From contig JADLCB010000015.1 in assembly GCA_020847375.1 (NCBI GenBank), positions 86,752 to 150,751 on the forward strand: a stretch of 64,000 bases of DNA. The letters are read 5' to 3'. Below, in pieces: positions 35,166-45,381 of this stretch. Made by a program: the position numbers and the translations under genes. The DNA comes from Phycisphaerales bacterium (GTDB lineage Bacteria; Planctomycetota; Phycisphaerae; Tepidisphaerales; Tepidisphaeraceae). Under the pieces are notes generated by a model that was not told the DNA's origin, did no database searches, and was given only the letters and a program-made list of their open reading frames with translations. Each line of letters begins with the position of its first letter. The stretch's first letter is position 1.

Positions 35166-37244
35166 TCAATGCGCCGGTTTGCGGCGCGGTTTACCCTTGG
35201 AACGTGGCTGCCAGATGCGCTGACGTTCCTGATCGCTGCCCGTTGCCGTCGGGCTGAAAACCGGCGAACCGGAAATCATCGGCGCGCCTTTGATCTCGTT
35301 AATTTTGTCACGCAGACGCGCTGCCTTTTCAAACTCCAGATTGCGGGCAGCTTCGAGCATTTCCTCCTCCAGCAGGCGCACGGTTTCAGTCTGATCGAAC
35401 TGACTTTCATCGGCGTGAATTGCGTCCTGCGCAGCTTTGCGCGCTTTGATTTCCGATTCAATGCCGCTGCGAATGGCTTTGACGACGGTGGCCGCCGTAA
35501 TCCCGTGCTGACGGTTGTACGCCAGTTGCAATTCGCGGCGGCGGGCCGATTCGTCCATCGCCTTGCGCATCGCCGGTGTAATAGTGTCGCCGTACAGGAT
35601 GACCTTGGCGTTGATATTGCGCGCCGCCCGGCCAATCGTCTGAATCAGCGACGTTTCACTGCGCAAAAACCCGGCCTTATCCGCGTCAAGAATGCAGACC
35701 ATCGACACTTCCGGCAGATCCAACCCTTCGCGCAGCAGGTTCACCCCGATGAGCACATCAAACTCCCCCTTGCGCAGATCGTTGAGAATCTCCACACGCT
35801 CGATCGTCTGAATCTCACTGTGCAGATAGCGACCACGGAAACCCGCTTCCTGGATATAGCTGCTCAAGTCTTCGGCCAGCCGCTTGGTCAACGTGGTCAC
35901 CAGCACGCGCTCATTACAGCCGACACGCTGCTTGATCGATTCCAGCAGGTGCGGCACCTGCCCCTGGGCGCTGTGTACTGCGATTTCCGGGTCAACCAGA
36001 CCCGTCGGGCGGATGATCTGCTCCACCACCTGACCTTCGGTTTTTTCCAGTTCCAGCTTGCCCGGCGTGGCTGAGACAAAAATCACCTGATTCCACATCT
36101 GCTCAAATTCTTCATACTTCAACGGGCGGTTATCCAGCGCGCTGGGCAGGCGGAAACCATGATCCACCAGCACCTCCTTGCGCTGGCGGTCGCCGTTGTA
36201 CATCGCCTTGATCTGTGGCAGCGTCACATGCGATTCATCAATGATCAGCAGGTAATCCCTGGGAAAATAATCGATCAGGGTGTACGGCTTTTCCCCCGGT
36301 TTACGCCCATCCAGATGGCGCGAATAGTTTTCAATGCCCGAGCAATATCCCACTTCCAGCATCATCTCCAGATCGTATTTCGTTCGCGCCAGCAAGCGCT
36401 GGGCTTCGAGCAGTTTTCCCTGACCACGCAGTTTCATCACCTGGATATCCAACTCCTGCCGGATATGTTCAACTGCGGAATTCAGATGATCCTCGGGCAT
36501 CACATAATGCACGGCGGGATACAGAAAGACTTGATCGTGGCTGGTCAGGATTTCTCCGGTCAGTGGGTTGATGACCAGAATTTCCGTGATCTCATCACCG
36601 AAAAATTCGATGCGATAGGCGAATTCTTCATAGCTGGGGCGGATTTCCACCACATCACCGCGCACACGAAACGCACCTCGTTTGAAGTCAATGTCATTGC
36701 GCGCATATTGCAGTTCGATAAATCGGCGCAACAGTTCATCGCGATCGGTCTGAATGCCCTTCTGCATCGGGATGACACTTTTTTTGTATTCGGCGGGCGA
36801 ACCCAATCCGAAAATACACGAGACACTGGCCACCAGCAGCACATCGCGGCGCGAAACAAGGTTGCTGGTGGCACTGAGGCGCAGACGATCCAGGTCATCA
36901 TTGCGGCTGGCATCTTTTTCGATGTAGATGTCGCGCTGGGGGATGTAGGCTTCGGGCTGATAGTAGTCGTAGTAGCTGACGAAATAGCCAACCGCATTAT
37001 GCGGGAACAGCTCCTTGAACTCCTCATAAAGCTGGGCGGCCAGGGTTTTGTTGTGGCTGATGACCAGCGTCGGCCGGTTGACCTGGGCAATGGTGTGCGC
37101 CATGGTGAAGGTCTTGCCCGAACCGGTGACGCCCATCAGCGTTTGAAACTTTTTTGCTTCGTGCAAGCCCGCGACCAACTGCTTGATCGCCTGTGGCTGA
37201 TCTCCCTGCGGTTTGAACGGGCTAACCACCTCAAAATCAGGCAT
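35166..37244 (-). CDS. uvrB: Excinuclease ABC subunit B
   Basis: Damage-verifying helicase-like subunit of nucleotide excision repair. 692 residues from the ATG at 37244, which has GGAG eight bases upstream; an in-frame GTG at 37253 is less likely. Walker A is [19 protein letters not shown], the beta-hairpin region [19 protein letters not shown] is intact, and helicase motifs [20 protein letters not shown] and QTIGRAARN are present. The C-terminal UVR domain that binds UvrC ([20 protein letters not shown]) is complete and is followed by a basic tail. A TATAAT at 37285-37290 on this strand could be its promoter. Confidence 0.98.
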   Translation of the reverse strand: MPDFEVVSPFKPQGDQPQAIKQLVAGLHEAKKFQTLMGVTGSGKTFTMAHTIAQVNRPTLVISHNKTLAAQLYEEFKELFPHNAVGYFVSYYDYYQPEAYIPQRDIYIEKDASRNDDLDRLRLSATSNLVSRRDVLLVASVSCIFGLGSPAEYKKSVIPMQKGIQTDRDELLRRFIELQYARNDIDFKRGAFRVRGDVVEIRPSYEEFAYRIEFFGDEITEILVINPLTGEILTSHDQVFLYPAVHYVMPEDHLNSAVEHIRQELDIQVMKLRGQGKLLEAQRLLARTKYDLEMMLEVGYCSGIENYSRHLDGRKPGEKPYTLIDYFPRDYLLIIDESHVTLPQIKAMYNGDRQRKEVLVDHGFRLPSALDNRPLKYEEFEQMWNQVIFVSATPGKLELEKTEGQVVEQIIRPTGLVDPEIAVHSAQGQVPHLLESIKQRVGCNERVLVTTLTKRLAEDLSSYIQEAGFRGRYLHSEIQTIERVEILNDLRKGEFDVLIGVNLLREGLDLPEVSMVCILDADKAGFLRSETSLIQTIGRAARNINAKVILYGDTITPAMRKAMDESARRRELQLAYNRQHGITAATVVKAIRSGIESEIKARKAAQDAIHADESQFDQTETVRLLEEEMLEAARNLEFEKAARLRDKINEIKGAPMISGSPVFSPTATGSDQERQRIWQPRSKGKPRRKPAH

Positions 37245-37284
37245 TTGCGACACTCCATACTATGATAAGGAAGAACTAAAGCCC

Positions 37285-37290
37285 ATTATA
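37285..37290 (-). promoter_or_regulatory. Candidate -10 element for uvrB
   Basis: TATAAT on the minus strand giving a leader of about 34 bases before the uvrB ATG. The -35 region is poor, and I see no recognisable SOS box. Confidence 0.35.
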
Positions 37291-37361
37291 CATCTGGCAA
37301 ACTATTTCCGGTCGTCCACCGATGGGGTTGCAACATGCGCCGATAAAAGTACCTTCGCGAT

Positions 37362-40300
37362 ATGCCCGCAGCCACCTCGTCTGATTTTGTTCATCTGCAT
37401 GTTCATACGCACTATTCCATGCTGGATGGTGCGTGCAAAATCAAGGACCTTGTCGCCCGGACCAAGGAACTGGGGATGAACTCCATCGCCATCTCCGACC
37501 ATGGTTGCCTTTTCGGCGCGATCGAATTTTATAATGAATGCGTCGCCGGCGGTATTAAACCAATTCTAGGCATGGAAGCATATATGGCGCCGGGCGATCG
37601 GCGCGAACGCTCGGTGGCCTCGGGCAATGCCGGCGATGCCGCCTACCACCTGCTGCTGCTGGCTCAGAATCTTGATGGTTACAAAAACCTCATGAAGCTG
37701 GCCAGTATCGCCTATCGGGAAGGGTTTTATTACAAACCGCGCATCGACAAGGAGGTTCTGCGCCAGTTCAGCAGCGGCCTGATTGCCACCAGCGCCTGTC
37801 TGGGCGGTGAGATCCCCTCCGCCTTTCTTCGTCATGACGCGAAAAAAGCCAAAGAAATCGCCGAAACCTATCTGGATATTTTCGGCCCCGACCGCTTTTA
37901 CATCGAAGTGCAGAAACACGTCAGGGATCAGGATCTGGTAAACCCTGAGCTGGCGGATATCGCCCGCAAAAGCGGGGTTGGTCTGGTTGCCACGAATGAT
38001 GTTCACTTTCTCAAGGCGGACGATCATTTCGCCCATGATTGTCTCTGCTGCATCAGTATGGGGCGGCTGGTCAGTGACGAGAACCGGTTGAAGTATCCCA
38101 CGGAGCTGTATCTCAAAAGTCCGCAGGAGATGCGTCAGGCGCTGGGGGAATTTGATCAGGCGATTGAGAACACCGCGCGCATTGCGGATATGTGCAACAT
38201 CGAGCTGGATTTTTCCCGCCGATTTGCCCCGGTCTACCGCGTACCGAAGGAAAAACTGCGCGATGATTTACTGACGCCGGTTAGCGCAGCCAATCCGCCA
38301 ACCACCAGAACCAAGGCCACCGCCAAAACCGATAACCCAGCGGCTGCACCAATGGCCGATGATGAGCGCTATTTGCGCCAGCTTTGCGAGGAGGGCCTGA
38401 TCTGGCGTTATGGCAGCCGCGAAGTCGCCGCGGAAGTTCGCCAGCGGCTGGAAAAAGAATTGACCGTCATCATCGGCAAAAATTTCTGTTCCTACTTTCT
38501 CATTGTCTGGGATTTCTGCAATTTTGCCCGCGATCATGGTATTCCCGTGGGCGCCAGGGGTTCAGGGGTGGGAACACTGGTGGGTTATCTGCTGGGCCTG
38601 TGCAATGTCGATCCGATCCGCTACGGACTGTTATTCGAGCGGTTCATGGACGCCAGCCGTAATGAAATGCCCGATATCGATATTGATATCTGCCAGGATG
38701 GGCGCCAGAAGGTGATTGAGTATGTCCGCAACAAATATGGTCATGTCGCACAAATCATCACCTTCGGCACGCTGGCCGCCAAAGCCGCATGCAAGGATGT
38801 GGGGCGCGTGCTGGGAGTGCCGCTGGCCAAGGTTGACGCGCTGACCAAACTGATCCCGGGCGTGCCGGGAATGACGCTGAAAAAAGCGATGGATCAGGTG
38901 CCTGATCTGGTCAAGCAATACAAGGAGGATGCGCAGATTCAGCAGGTGATCGACATTGCCAAACGATTGGAAGGGCTGTGTCGCAATGCTGGCTGTCACG
39001 CTGCGGGGGTGATCATTGCCGATCAACCTCTGGATGAAATTGTCCCGCTTTATCGCGATTCCGACGGCAATATCCTGACCCAGTTTGAAGGGCCTATCGC
39101 CGAAAAATGCGGCCTGTTGAAGATGGATTTTCTCGGTTTGCGCACGCTGTCGATTCTGACGCGCTCGCTGGAGCTGGAATATCAGACGCGCTCCGCCCGC
39201 CAGGTGGACCAACCGGAGCAAGGCACTGCGCCGCTGGATTCAAAGGGGTGGATCGATATTGAAAAGATCGATCTGTCGGATCGCAAGGTGCTGGACCTGT
39301 TCTGCCGGGGCGCAACCCGCGGCATTTTCCAGTTTGAATCCGGCGGCATGCAGGATCTGCTGATGAAGATGGCCCCTGATCGCATCGAAGACCTGATCGC
39401 GGCCAACGCGCTGTATCGTCCCGGGCCGATGGAACTGATCCCGCTTTACTGCAATCGCAAGCACGGCCGCGAGCCAGTTCCTTCGGTTCATCCGATCATG
39501 GATGAGATTCTCAAGGACACCTACGGCATTATGACGTATCAGGAAGACGTCATGAAAATCTTCAACCAACTCGGGGGAATTGAGCTGGCGTCGGCGTACA
39601 AATTGATCAAGGCGATCAGCAAAAAAGCGGTTGCGGTTATCGCCAAATTCCAGCCACAATTCATTTCCGGCTGCCAGAGCAAGGGTGTCGATAAAGCTGA
39701 AGCGGAGGAAATTTTCGATCTGATTCTGAAATTCGGCGGATATGGTTTCAACAAATCGCACAGCACGCGCTACGCCATCGTCGCGTTCCAGACGGCGTAC
39801 ATGAAAACCTATCACCCGATCGAGTACATGGCCGCCCTGCTGAGCTACGAAAGCGTCAGCACCGACAAGGTGGTCGAGTACATCGACGAGTGCCGCAAGA
39901 TGCAAACCAGCTGGGGTCAGGGAATTCATGTCATGCCGCCTGACATCAATATCTCCAATGTCGATTTCACGCCCGTTTATAAAATGGAACCGGGTTCCAA
40001 GCGTAAAAAGAAACAGGTGCAGGGATATATTCGTTTTGGTCTGGGCGCAGTAAAGGGTGTGGGTTCCAAGGCCGTCGAAGCCATTATCACCGAACGACAA
40101 AAGGGGGGGGATTTCACCAGCCTGTACGACTTCTGTGAGCGCATCGATTCGCGCCAGGTCAATCGATCCACCCTGGAAGCATTGATTAAGTGCGGCGCGT
40201 TTGACGGCACGGGCGGACATCGCGCCCAGTTGATGGCAGCCCTGGACAAGGCCATTGAAATCGGCCAGCAGGCACTGACCGACAAACGCAACGGCCAGCT

Positions 40301-41192
40301 CAATATGTTTGCTGCCCTGACACCGGCGGCGACGGGTAAAACAGTCGTTGGCGCCGTCAGCAATCTGCCGGATGTGCCCCCTTTTTCCAATGCCGATCAA
40401 CTCAAACTGGAAAAGGAAGTGCTGGGATTCTACATCACCAGCCACCCGCTGACTGAGCATCAGGCTTCGATCGAGCATTTCAGCACCGATTCCACCCGGC
40501 AGGCCATGAACCGCAGTGCCGACACCGTGGTCACCATCGGCGGCATGCTCAGTTCCGTGCGAACGCGCATCGCCAAAAGCGGGCGCAGCGCCGGCCAGAA
40601 ATGGGCGATTATCCAACTGGAAGATTTGGAAGGCAGCATCGAAGGAATGCTTTTTGCTGAAAAATTCGCCGAATTGAGTCAGCGCGATCCGGCCCTGGTC
40701 AGTGCTGAATCCATTGTTTTTGTGCGCGGCAAGGTGGATCGCAAACGCGAGACACCCTGCCTGGTGGTCGAGGATATTATCAGCATTAACGATGCTGCTG
40801 CGAAACTGACCACAGGCCTGCTTATCCAACTGGATGGCGCGACGCATACATCGTCCACCATCGCCCAGATCAAATCCCGACTGGCTGCCAGTACCGGCGG
40901 AACACCGGTCTATATCGAATTGATGACCAGCCCAACGCGCAAAGTGCTGATGCGGGCTGATTCACAGTTGTCAATAAGACCGAGCATTGTTCTGCGACAG
41001 GATCTGGAGCAGATCGTCGGTTCCGGCAGTGCCACGCTATGCGGGGTGGGGACCAAACGCTTGCGCCGGGCACAGCAGGCACAACAGGCACGGCTGTTCG
41101 CGGATGATTCGGCCGAGAGTGGCAGTACATACAGCCTTTCCAGCGAAAATAACGCCATTGAGACAATGGATGCGGAAATGAATGAGACCTGA
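37362..41192 (+). CDS. dnaE: DNA polymerase III alpha subunit
   Basis: Main replicative polymerase. 1276 residues. The N-terminal PHP domain begins FVHLHVHTHYSMLDGA. The polymerase active site has MPDIDIDICQDGRQKVIEYV with Asp438 and Asp440, and ARGSGVGTLVGYLLG upstream. The fingers and little-finger regions follow (MTYQEDVMKIFNQLGGIELA, FGGYGFNKSHSTRYAIVAFQ). Near residues 1060-1130 is an OB fold (VVTIGGMLSSVRTRIAKSGR). A short insertion rich in T, P and A (about residues 305-330) separates the PHP and polymerase domains. It is divergent from uvrB, and nnrD follows 88 bp downstream. Confidence 0.98.
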   Translation: MPAATSSDFVHLHVHTHYSMLDGACKIKDLVARTKELGMNSIAISDHGCLFGAIEFYNECVAGGIKPILGMEAYMAPGDRRERSVASGNAGDAAYHLLLLAQNLDGYKNLMKLASIAYREGFYYKPRIDKEVLRQFSSGLIATSACLGGEIPSAFLRHDAKKAKEIAETYLDIFGPDRFYIEVQKHVRDQDLVNPELADIARKSGVGLVATNDVHFLKADDHFAHDCLCCISMGRLVSDENRLKYPTELYLKSPQEMRQALGEFDQAIENTARIADMCNIELDFSRRFAPVYRVPKEKLRDDLLTPVSAANPPTTRTKATAKTDNPAAAPMADDERYLRQLCEEGLIWRYGSREVAAEVRQRLEKELTVIIGKNFCSYFLIVWDFCNFARDHGIPVGARGSGVGTLVGYLLGLCNVDPIRYGLLFERFMDASRNEMPDIDIDICQDGRQKVIEYVRNKYGHVAQIITFGTLAAKAACKDVGRVLGVPLAKVDALTKLIPGVPGMTLKKAMDQVPDLVKQYKEDAQIQQVIDIAKRLEGLCRNAGCHAAGVIIADQPLDEIVPLYRDSDGNILTQFEGPIAEKCGLLKMDFLGLRTLSILTRSLELEYQTRSARQVDQPEQGTAPLDSKGWIDIEKIDLSDRKVLDLFCRGATRGIFQFESGGMQDLLMKMAPDRIEDLIAANALYRPGPMELIPLYCNRKHGREPVPSVHPIMDEILKDTYGIMTYQEDVMKIFNQLGGIELASAYKLIKAISKKAVAVIAKFQPQFISGCQSKGVDKAEAEEIFDLILKFGGYGFNKSHSTRYAIVAFQTAYMKTYHPIEYMAALLSYESVSTDKVVEYIDECRKMQTSWGQGIHVMPPDINISNVDFTPVYKMEPGSKRKKKQVQGYIRFGLGAVKGVGSKAVEAIITERQKGGDFTSLYDFCERIDSRQVNRSTLEALIKCGAFDGTGGHRAQLMAALDKAIEIGQQALTDKRNGQLNMFAALTPAATGKTVVGAVSNLPDVPPFSNADQLKLEKEVLGFYITSHPLTEHQASIEHFSTDSTRQAMNRSADTVVTIGGMLSSVRTRIAKSGRSAGQKWAIIQLEDLEGSIEGMLFAEKFAELSQRDPALVSAESIVFVRGKVDRKRETPCLVVEDIISINDAAAKLTTGLLIQLDGATHTSSTIAQIKSRLAASTGGTPVYIELMTSPTRKVLMRADSQLSIRPSIVLRQDLEQIVGSGSATLCGVGTKRLRRAQQAQQARLFADDSAESGSTYSLSSENNAIETMDAEMNET

Positions 41193-41280
41193 GAACCGAT
41201 TAACCCTGAAAGTGGATCAGCGCGTTGTTAAGGCCATTGCCTGTCCAATTTGATTATGGTCATGCGTAGGCTGGCAAAAC

Positions 41281-42129
41281 ATGAACATTGAACCCGTCAT
41301 AACCCTGCCGAAATTACCCCCGCGACCGGCTGACAGCCACAAGGGGACGTTCGGGCGCGTGCTGATTGTTGGTGGTCAGGAGCAGATGATCGGCGCACCG
41401 GTACTGGCTGGGGCAGCAGCCCTGCGCATGGGCAGCGGGCTGGTGCAGATCGCCATGCCGCATCAGGTGCTGGCAGCAGGATTATCGGTTGTCCCCGAAC
41501 TGATCGGTCTGGCACTGGATGAGGATTCGGTTGACGCATTGCAACACGCTGCCGGGCAGGCGGATGTCATCGCCATTGGCCCGGGCATGGGCACTGGCCC
41601 CGGCGCGCAACGGTGGCTGGATGCGCTGATCGGTCTGGACAAGCCAATGGTGATCGATGCCGATGGGCTGAATCTTTTGGCGCAAAAAAAACATTGGCCC
41701 GGTTCATTCAAGGCCCGTGCGGTACTGACGCCCCATCCGGGAGAGATGAAACGATTAGCGCATTTGTTTGATTGCGATTGTATTCCCAGCGACGACACGG
41801 GGCGCATTGCCGTAGCAAGCCAGGCAGCCACCGCGCTGAGACAGGTGATCGTACTCAAAGGGGCGCGCACCGTTATCAGCAACGGCACACACTATCGCCT
41901 CAACACCAGCGGAGATAATTCATTAAGCAAAGCCGGCAGCGGCGATGTATTGACAGGAATAATCGCCTCATTGATCGGTCAGGGGATGGACAATTTCCAG
42001 GCCGCGATGCTGGGCGCCTATTTGCACGGTCTGGCCGGTCAGGCGGCTGGTCGGCGCATCGGCCCACGCAGCGTTCTGGCACGCGACGTAATCGATGGCA
42101 TTGCCGCAGCACTGGCTGAATATCAATAA
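41281..42129 (+). CDS. nnrD: ADP/ATP-dependent (S)-NAD(P)H-hydrate dehydratase
   Basis: Repairs hydrated NAD(P)H. 282 residues, corresponding to the C-terminal (dehydratase) half of the bifunctional Nnr protein; the epimerase domain is absent. Motifs: HKGTFGRVLIVGGQEQMIGA, AIGPGMGTGPGAQRWLDAL, VIDADGLNLLAQ, LTPHPGEMKRL and the ribokinase-like SKAGSGDVLTGIIASLIGQG. No obvious ribosome binding site precedes the ATG. It follows dnaE in the same direction and may share its transcript. Confidence 0.93.
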   Translation: MNIEPVITLPKLPPRPADSHKGTFGRVLIVGGQEQMIGAPVLAGAAALRMGSGLVQIAMPHQVLAAGLSVVPELIGLALDEDSVDALQHAAGQADVIAIGPGMGTGPGAQRWLDALIGLDKPMVIDADGLNLLAQKKHWPGSFKARAVLTPHPGEMKRLAHLFDCDCIPSDDTGRIAVASQAATALRQVIVLKGARTVISNGTHYRLNTSGDNSLSKAGSGDVLTGIIASLIGQGMDNFQAAMLGAYLHGLAGQAAGRRIGPRSVLARDVIDGIAAALAEYQ

Positions 42130-42253
42130 TGGTCGTTCCAGACAGACCACGTCATATTACCCGTTTTCAAAAACATCAATAATCGCATTTTTAACGTGCA
42201 ATACAGCACAGGCTGGTTTACAGTAATAAGCAACCTTTAACAATGGAGTGAAT

Positions 42254-43504
42254 ATGGCATTGTCGTGGCTACGGGCGCACAAGTGTGGACGAGTTTTGCT
42301 GATGACTGTCGCTTTAACTGCGGCGACGGCAGCGGCTCAGTCCGTCACGTTTCAGCAAACCTACCAGGTTGGCGAACAGATACAGTTTGACCGGCAGATG
42401 AACACGCAGATGAACATCAACATCACCAGTCAAGGTCAGACCCTGCAGAACATGAGTCAGAAAATGACCCAGCGGCGCCTCGGCGTGATGCAGGTGCTGG
42501 AAGTGCAGAACGGGACGCCGTCGCGTATCCGCGTTACCTACCACCCCGGCACCGGCGGAACCATGGAAGCAAATGGTCAGAGCCAACAGGTACCGTTCGC
42601 CCTGGCTGGCCAGAGCCTGACCGCCAGCAAAGGCTCGATGGGTGAATTGACGATCGATCACAATGGCAATCTGGATGATGCAACAACCAATGAAATCAAG
42701 GAACTTCTCAACCCGGGGCCGACGCTGTTCCCCAAGCGCCCGCTGCAGGTTGGTGAAGACTTTGAAGCCGATACGCAGGCAATGCGCACCGCATTTTCAC
42801 TTGACCCCAGCAGCCAGGTCGCTGCCCGCGGGCGGATCCTGGCCGTGCGTGATGCGGGCGGTCGCCAGCAGGCTCAGGTCAGTATAACCGGAACGATTCA
42901 GACCAAACTGGAGGGTGCTCTGGACATGAACCTGCAACTGAACGGGCAGGGTTGGTTCGATGTACGGACCAGCGAGATGGTGGAGGGGCAGATTCAAGCA
43001 CCGATGAGAATCAGTGGTCAGCAGCAGCAAACCGATCAAAACGGAACGCCCATGATGATTACCTTTGACGGTAACGGTCAGCTCAATCTCAGCCAGCAGG
43101 CCACGATCAGCACGGGTGGTGGTTTGTCGATGGATCCCAATCAGCAGCCCGCTGGGCCGCCCCCCACCGCCAACCCCTTCGGTGGCGGCCAAACCAATAA
43201 TCCGGCTGCTGCTTCGCTGGCTGGTCAGTACAGCGGCGATGGCATGACACTGACGCTCGCGCCGTCTGGATATGGCGCGTATGATGGCAACATTCAAATG
43301 AGTGGCCAGCAGGCGCAGTTCTCGCAGCTTCAGCTCAGTGCCAACGCGCCGGCAGCGGGTAAATTCATGATCGGCAACAATTCATTCGATTTCACCCTGG
43401 CTGTCCAAGGCAATGGTTTGGTCTTCCAGACCGGCCGGTCTACATACAATTTGCAGCGAGCACAGGGGCAGGGGCAGGGAAATCCCAACCCGTTTGATCA
43501 ATAA
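42254..43504 (+). CDS. Secreted protein of unknown function
   Basis: 416 residues. The ATG at 42254 has GGAG five bases upstream and is preferred to the in-frame GTG at 42248, which overlaps that site. An N-terminal signal peptide (CGRVLLMTVALTAATAAAQS) leads to a beta-rich protein with many Q, G, N and T residues (for example ELTIDHNGNLDDATTNEIKE) and a proline/glycine-rich linker near 290-310 before a second small domain. The general layout resembles the exported beta-rich proteins frequent in Planctomycetota, but I cannot assign a family. A clear terminator follows. Confidence 0.72.
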   Translation: MALSWLRAHKCGRVLLMTVALTAATAAAQSVTFQQTYQVGEQIQFDRQMNTQMNINITSQGQTLQNMSQKMTQRRLGVMQVLEVQNGTPSRIRVTYHPGTGGTMEANGQSQQVPFALAGQSLTASKGSMGELTIDHNGNLDDATTNEIKELLNPGPTLFPKRPLQVGEDFEADTQAMRTAFSLDPSSQVAARGRILAVRDAGGRQQAQVSITGTIQTKLEGALDMNLQLNGQGWFDVRTSEMVEGQIQAPMRISGQQQQTDQNGTPMMITFDGNGQLNLSQQATISTGGGLSMDPNQQPAGPPPTANPFGGGQTNNPAAASLAGQYSGDGMTLTLAPSGYGAYDGNIQMSGQQAQFSQLQLSANAPAAGKFMIGNNSFDFTLAVQGNGLVFQTGRSTYNLQRAQGQGQGNPNPFDQ

Positions 43505-43532
43505 TTCATACGGCGAATCATGCGTAATTCCG

Positions 43533-43568
43533 ACCCAGGCTGTGGCACTGCTGTAGCCTGGGTTTTTT
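43533..43568 (+). terminator. Rho-independent terminator after the secreted-protein gene
   Basis: Perfect nine-pair stem ACCCAGGCT / AGCCTGGGT with a 13-base loop, followed by TTTTT. Confidence 0.92.
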
Positions 43569-43708
43569 ATTGCCACCACTGGTCACCATCGGGCGAGGCT
43601 GCAATGAAATAACCGGTGAGTCCGAACGTCAATGCCTGAGAATGATGGGGTGCGCAAGGTTGGATCAACAAGAGTTGCGCTCAGATGGGGCGCGTGGTCC
43701 GAAGCGTG

Positions 43709-44701
43709 CTAGCGCATCAAAATGCCAAGACGGTGAATTCGACGGTTGAGTCGCTGGACATTGATACCCAGCAATCGACTGGCGGCAGCCTTGCAATGGC
43801 CGGTACGTTCAAGGGCTTGGGTAATCGTGTTGCGCTCGATTTCTTCGAGGAACAGCGACGTATCCGCCGGCTCGATCACTACCGGAGCCGATGGACTGAC
43901 CTGCCGGAAATGCGGCGGAAGATCATCAATCGTGACCATGCGGCCGCTGGCCAGAATGTGAACCTGTTCAATCGTATTGGACAGCTCACGCACATTGCCC
44001 GGCCAGTGCCAGTTGCACAACGCTTCGGATGCTTCGGGCGACAACATGCACGGACGTTCATCGTACAATCGCGCCTGTTGATCAATGAAGTATTCAACCA
44101 GGGGAATAATATCCTGCGGGCGGCGGCGCAGCGGCGGTACATGCAGCGAGACAACATTCAGACGATAAAACAGATCCGCACGGAACGTGCCGGCGTCAAC
44201 CATGTCCAGCAGGCTGCGATTGGTCGCAGCAACAAAGCGAACATTGACCGGATAACGCTTGGATGAACCCACCGGTGTAACCAGCCGCTCCTGCAACACG
44301 CGCAGAAGTTTGGCCTGCATGGACAGCGGCAATTCACCAATTTCATCCAGGAAAACCGTACCGCCATCACCGCAGCGGATAAAACCGAGCGTGTCGCGCA
44401 TCGCGCCGGTAAACGCACCGCGCACATGACCGAACAATTCGCTTTCAAACAGCGTTTCGCTGAGGGTGGAACAGTCAACGGGAATAAATGCGTTACTGGC
44501 ACGATCCGACCAGGTATGCACGAAACGGGCCAGCATTTCCTTGCCACTTCCCGTTTCCCCGGTAATCAACACCGTGCTGCGACGTGGCGCTGCCCGCTTG
44601 GCGCTTTGCGCCAAGGCCCGCATTGGAGGCGAGCAGCCAATCCATCGATCCGTCGTATGATCGGATAGATCGATGGAGGATGATTCAGCATCTGGTGTCA
44701 T
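43709..44701 (-). CDS. Sigma-54-dependent transcriptional activator without receiver domain
   Basis: 330 residues from the ATG at 44701 (GGGAAG just upstream); frames extend to 44761. The AAA+ core is complete: Walker A ITGETGSGKEMLARFVHTW, the sigma-54-contact loop GAFTGA, Walker B GGTVFLDEIGELPLSMQAKL and RFRADLFYRLNVVSLHVPPL-like arginine-finger region (here TFRADLFYRLNVVSLHVPPL). The C-terminal Fis-type HTH ends AASRLLGINVQRLNRRIHRL. There is no N-terminal receiver or sensor domain beyond about 35 residues, so control must come from elsewhere. This implies that the organism has sigma-54. Target genes are unknown. Confidence 0.94.
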   Translation of the reverse strand: MTPDAESSSIDLSDHTTDRWIGCSPPMRALAQSAKRAAPRRSTVLITGETGSGKEMLARFVHTWSDRASNAFIPVDCSTLSETLFESELFGHVRGAFTGAMRDTLGFIRCGDGGTVFLDEIGELPLSMQAKLLRVLQERLVTPVGSSKRYPVNVRFVAATNRSLLDMVDAGTFRADLFYRLNVVSLHVPPLRRRPQDIIPLVEYFIDQQARLYDERPCMLSPEASEALCNWHWPGNVRELSNTIEQVHILASGRMVTIDDLPPHFRQVSPSAPVVIEPADTSLFLEEIERNTITQALERTGHCKAAASRLLGINVQRLNRRIHRLGILMR

Positions 44702-45381
44702 TTTTCTTCCCATTGTCAGCGCACAGCACCAACTGCCGCCAACACCAACCAAGGCGGCCATCGCCCGCTGCCATGAGAAGACAACTACCCTGCGCTCCTC
44801 AGGATCAGACGAACGGATTGGCTCTCACCCCAATCACATTTCGCAACACAATCTCCATCAGACAACCTCCGCCAGCTTGGTCATCACGCTGCTATAAATT
44901 AGCGCAACCAACCACGCTTCGGCTGTCTGACGCCAAAACGCCATGCGCACTTGTCACCAAATACGCAGCCACATAATCGAAAATCGCACCGCGCAATTTT
45001 CAATCAGGCCTATTCACTTAATTTCAAAATCTACTGACGCAAAGCCTCTCACCGCTCTACGCAGTATTCACTTGGGGCAGAAAAATTTCGCATTTTCCAC
45101 CGCCTGCCCGAGGAAACCGCTGCATTTCTTAATTAATTCGCAGCAATTGCCTCAACACGTGCTTAAGTATATACCGATAATCTTTTTTTGCAACAATTTT
45201 TTATCTTTTAATGTTCAATCCGTCGATAACTCCGATTTTTGATCAGCTCCTCCGGTCCCCCCTCTCCACAGTCTCCATCCGCCGGGTAGAGTGAATCACG
45301 CCGCAAATTTCATCTATTTTCGCCATTTTCACCCCGTGCAGGCTATCGTTAACACCGCTTATCCGGCATACAATACGCGGC
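44702..45381. other. Long intergenic region between the sigma-54 activator and the S41 protease
   Basis: About 680 bp between divergent genes, AT-rich in its right half (for example TCTTTTTTTGCAACAATTTT near 45180). It presumably carries both promoters. Short frames on both strands (such as 44943-45242 plus) have no ribosome binding site or protein-like character. I found no RNA gene, repeat or clear sigma-54 site in it. Confidence 0.45.

Noticed and set aside
39240..40847. 535-codon minus-strand frame within dnaE
   Set aside because: Antisense shadow of a complete dnaE.
44943..45242. 99-codon plus-strand frame in the long AT-rich intergenic region
   Set aside because: Composition is typical of random AT-rich sequence, and no ribosome binding site is present.
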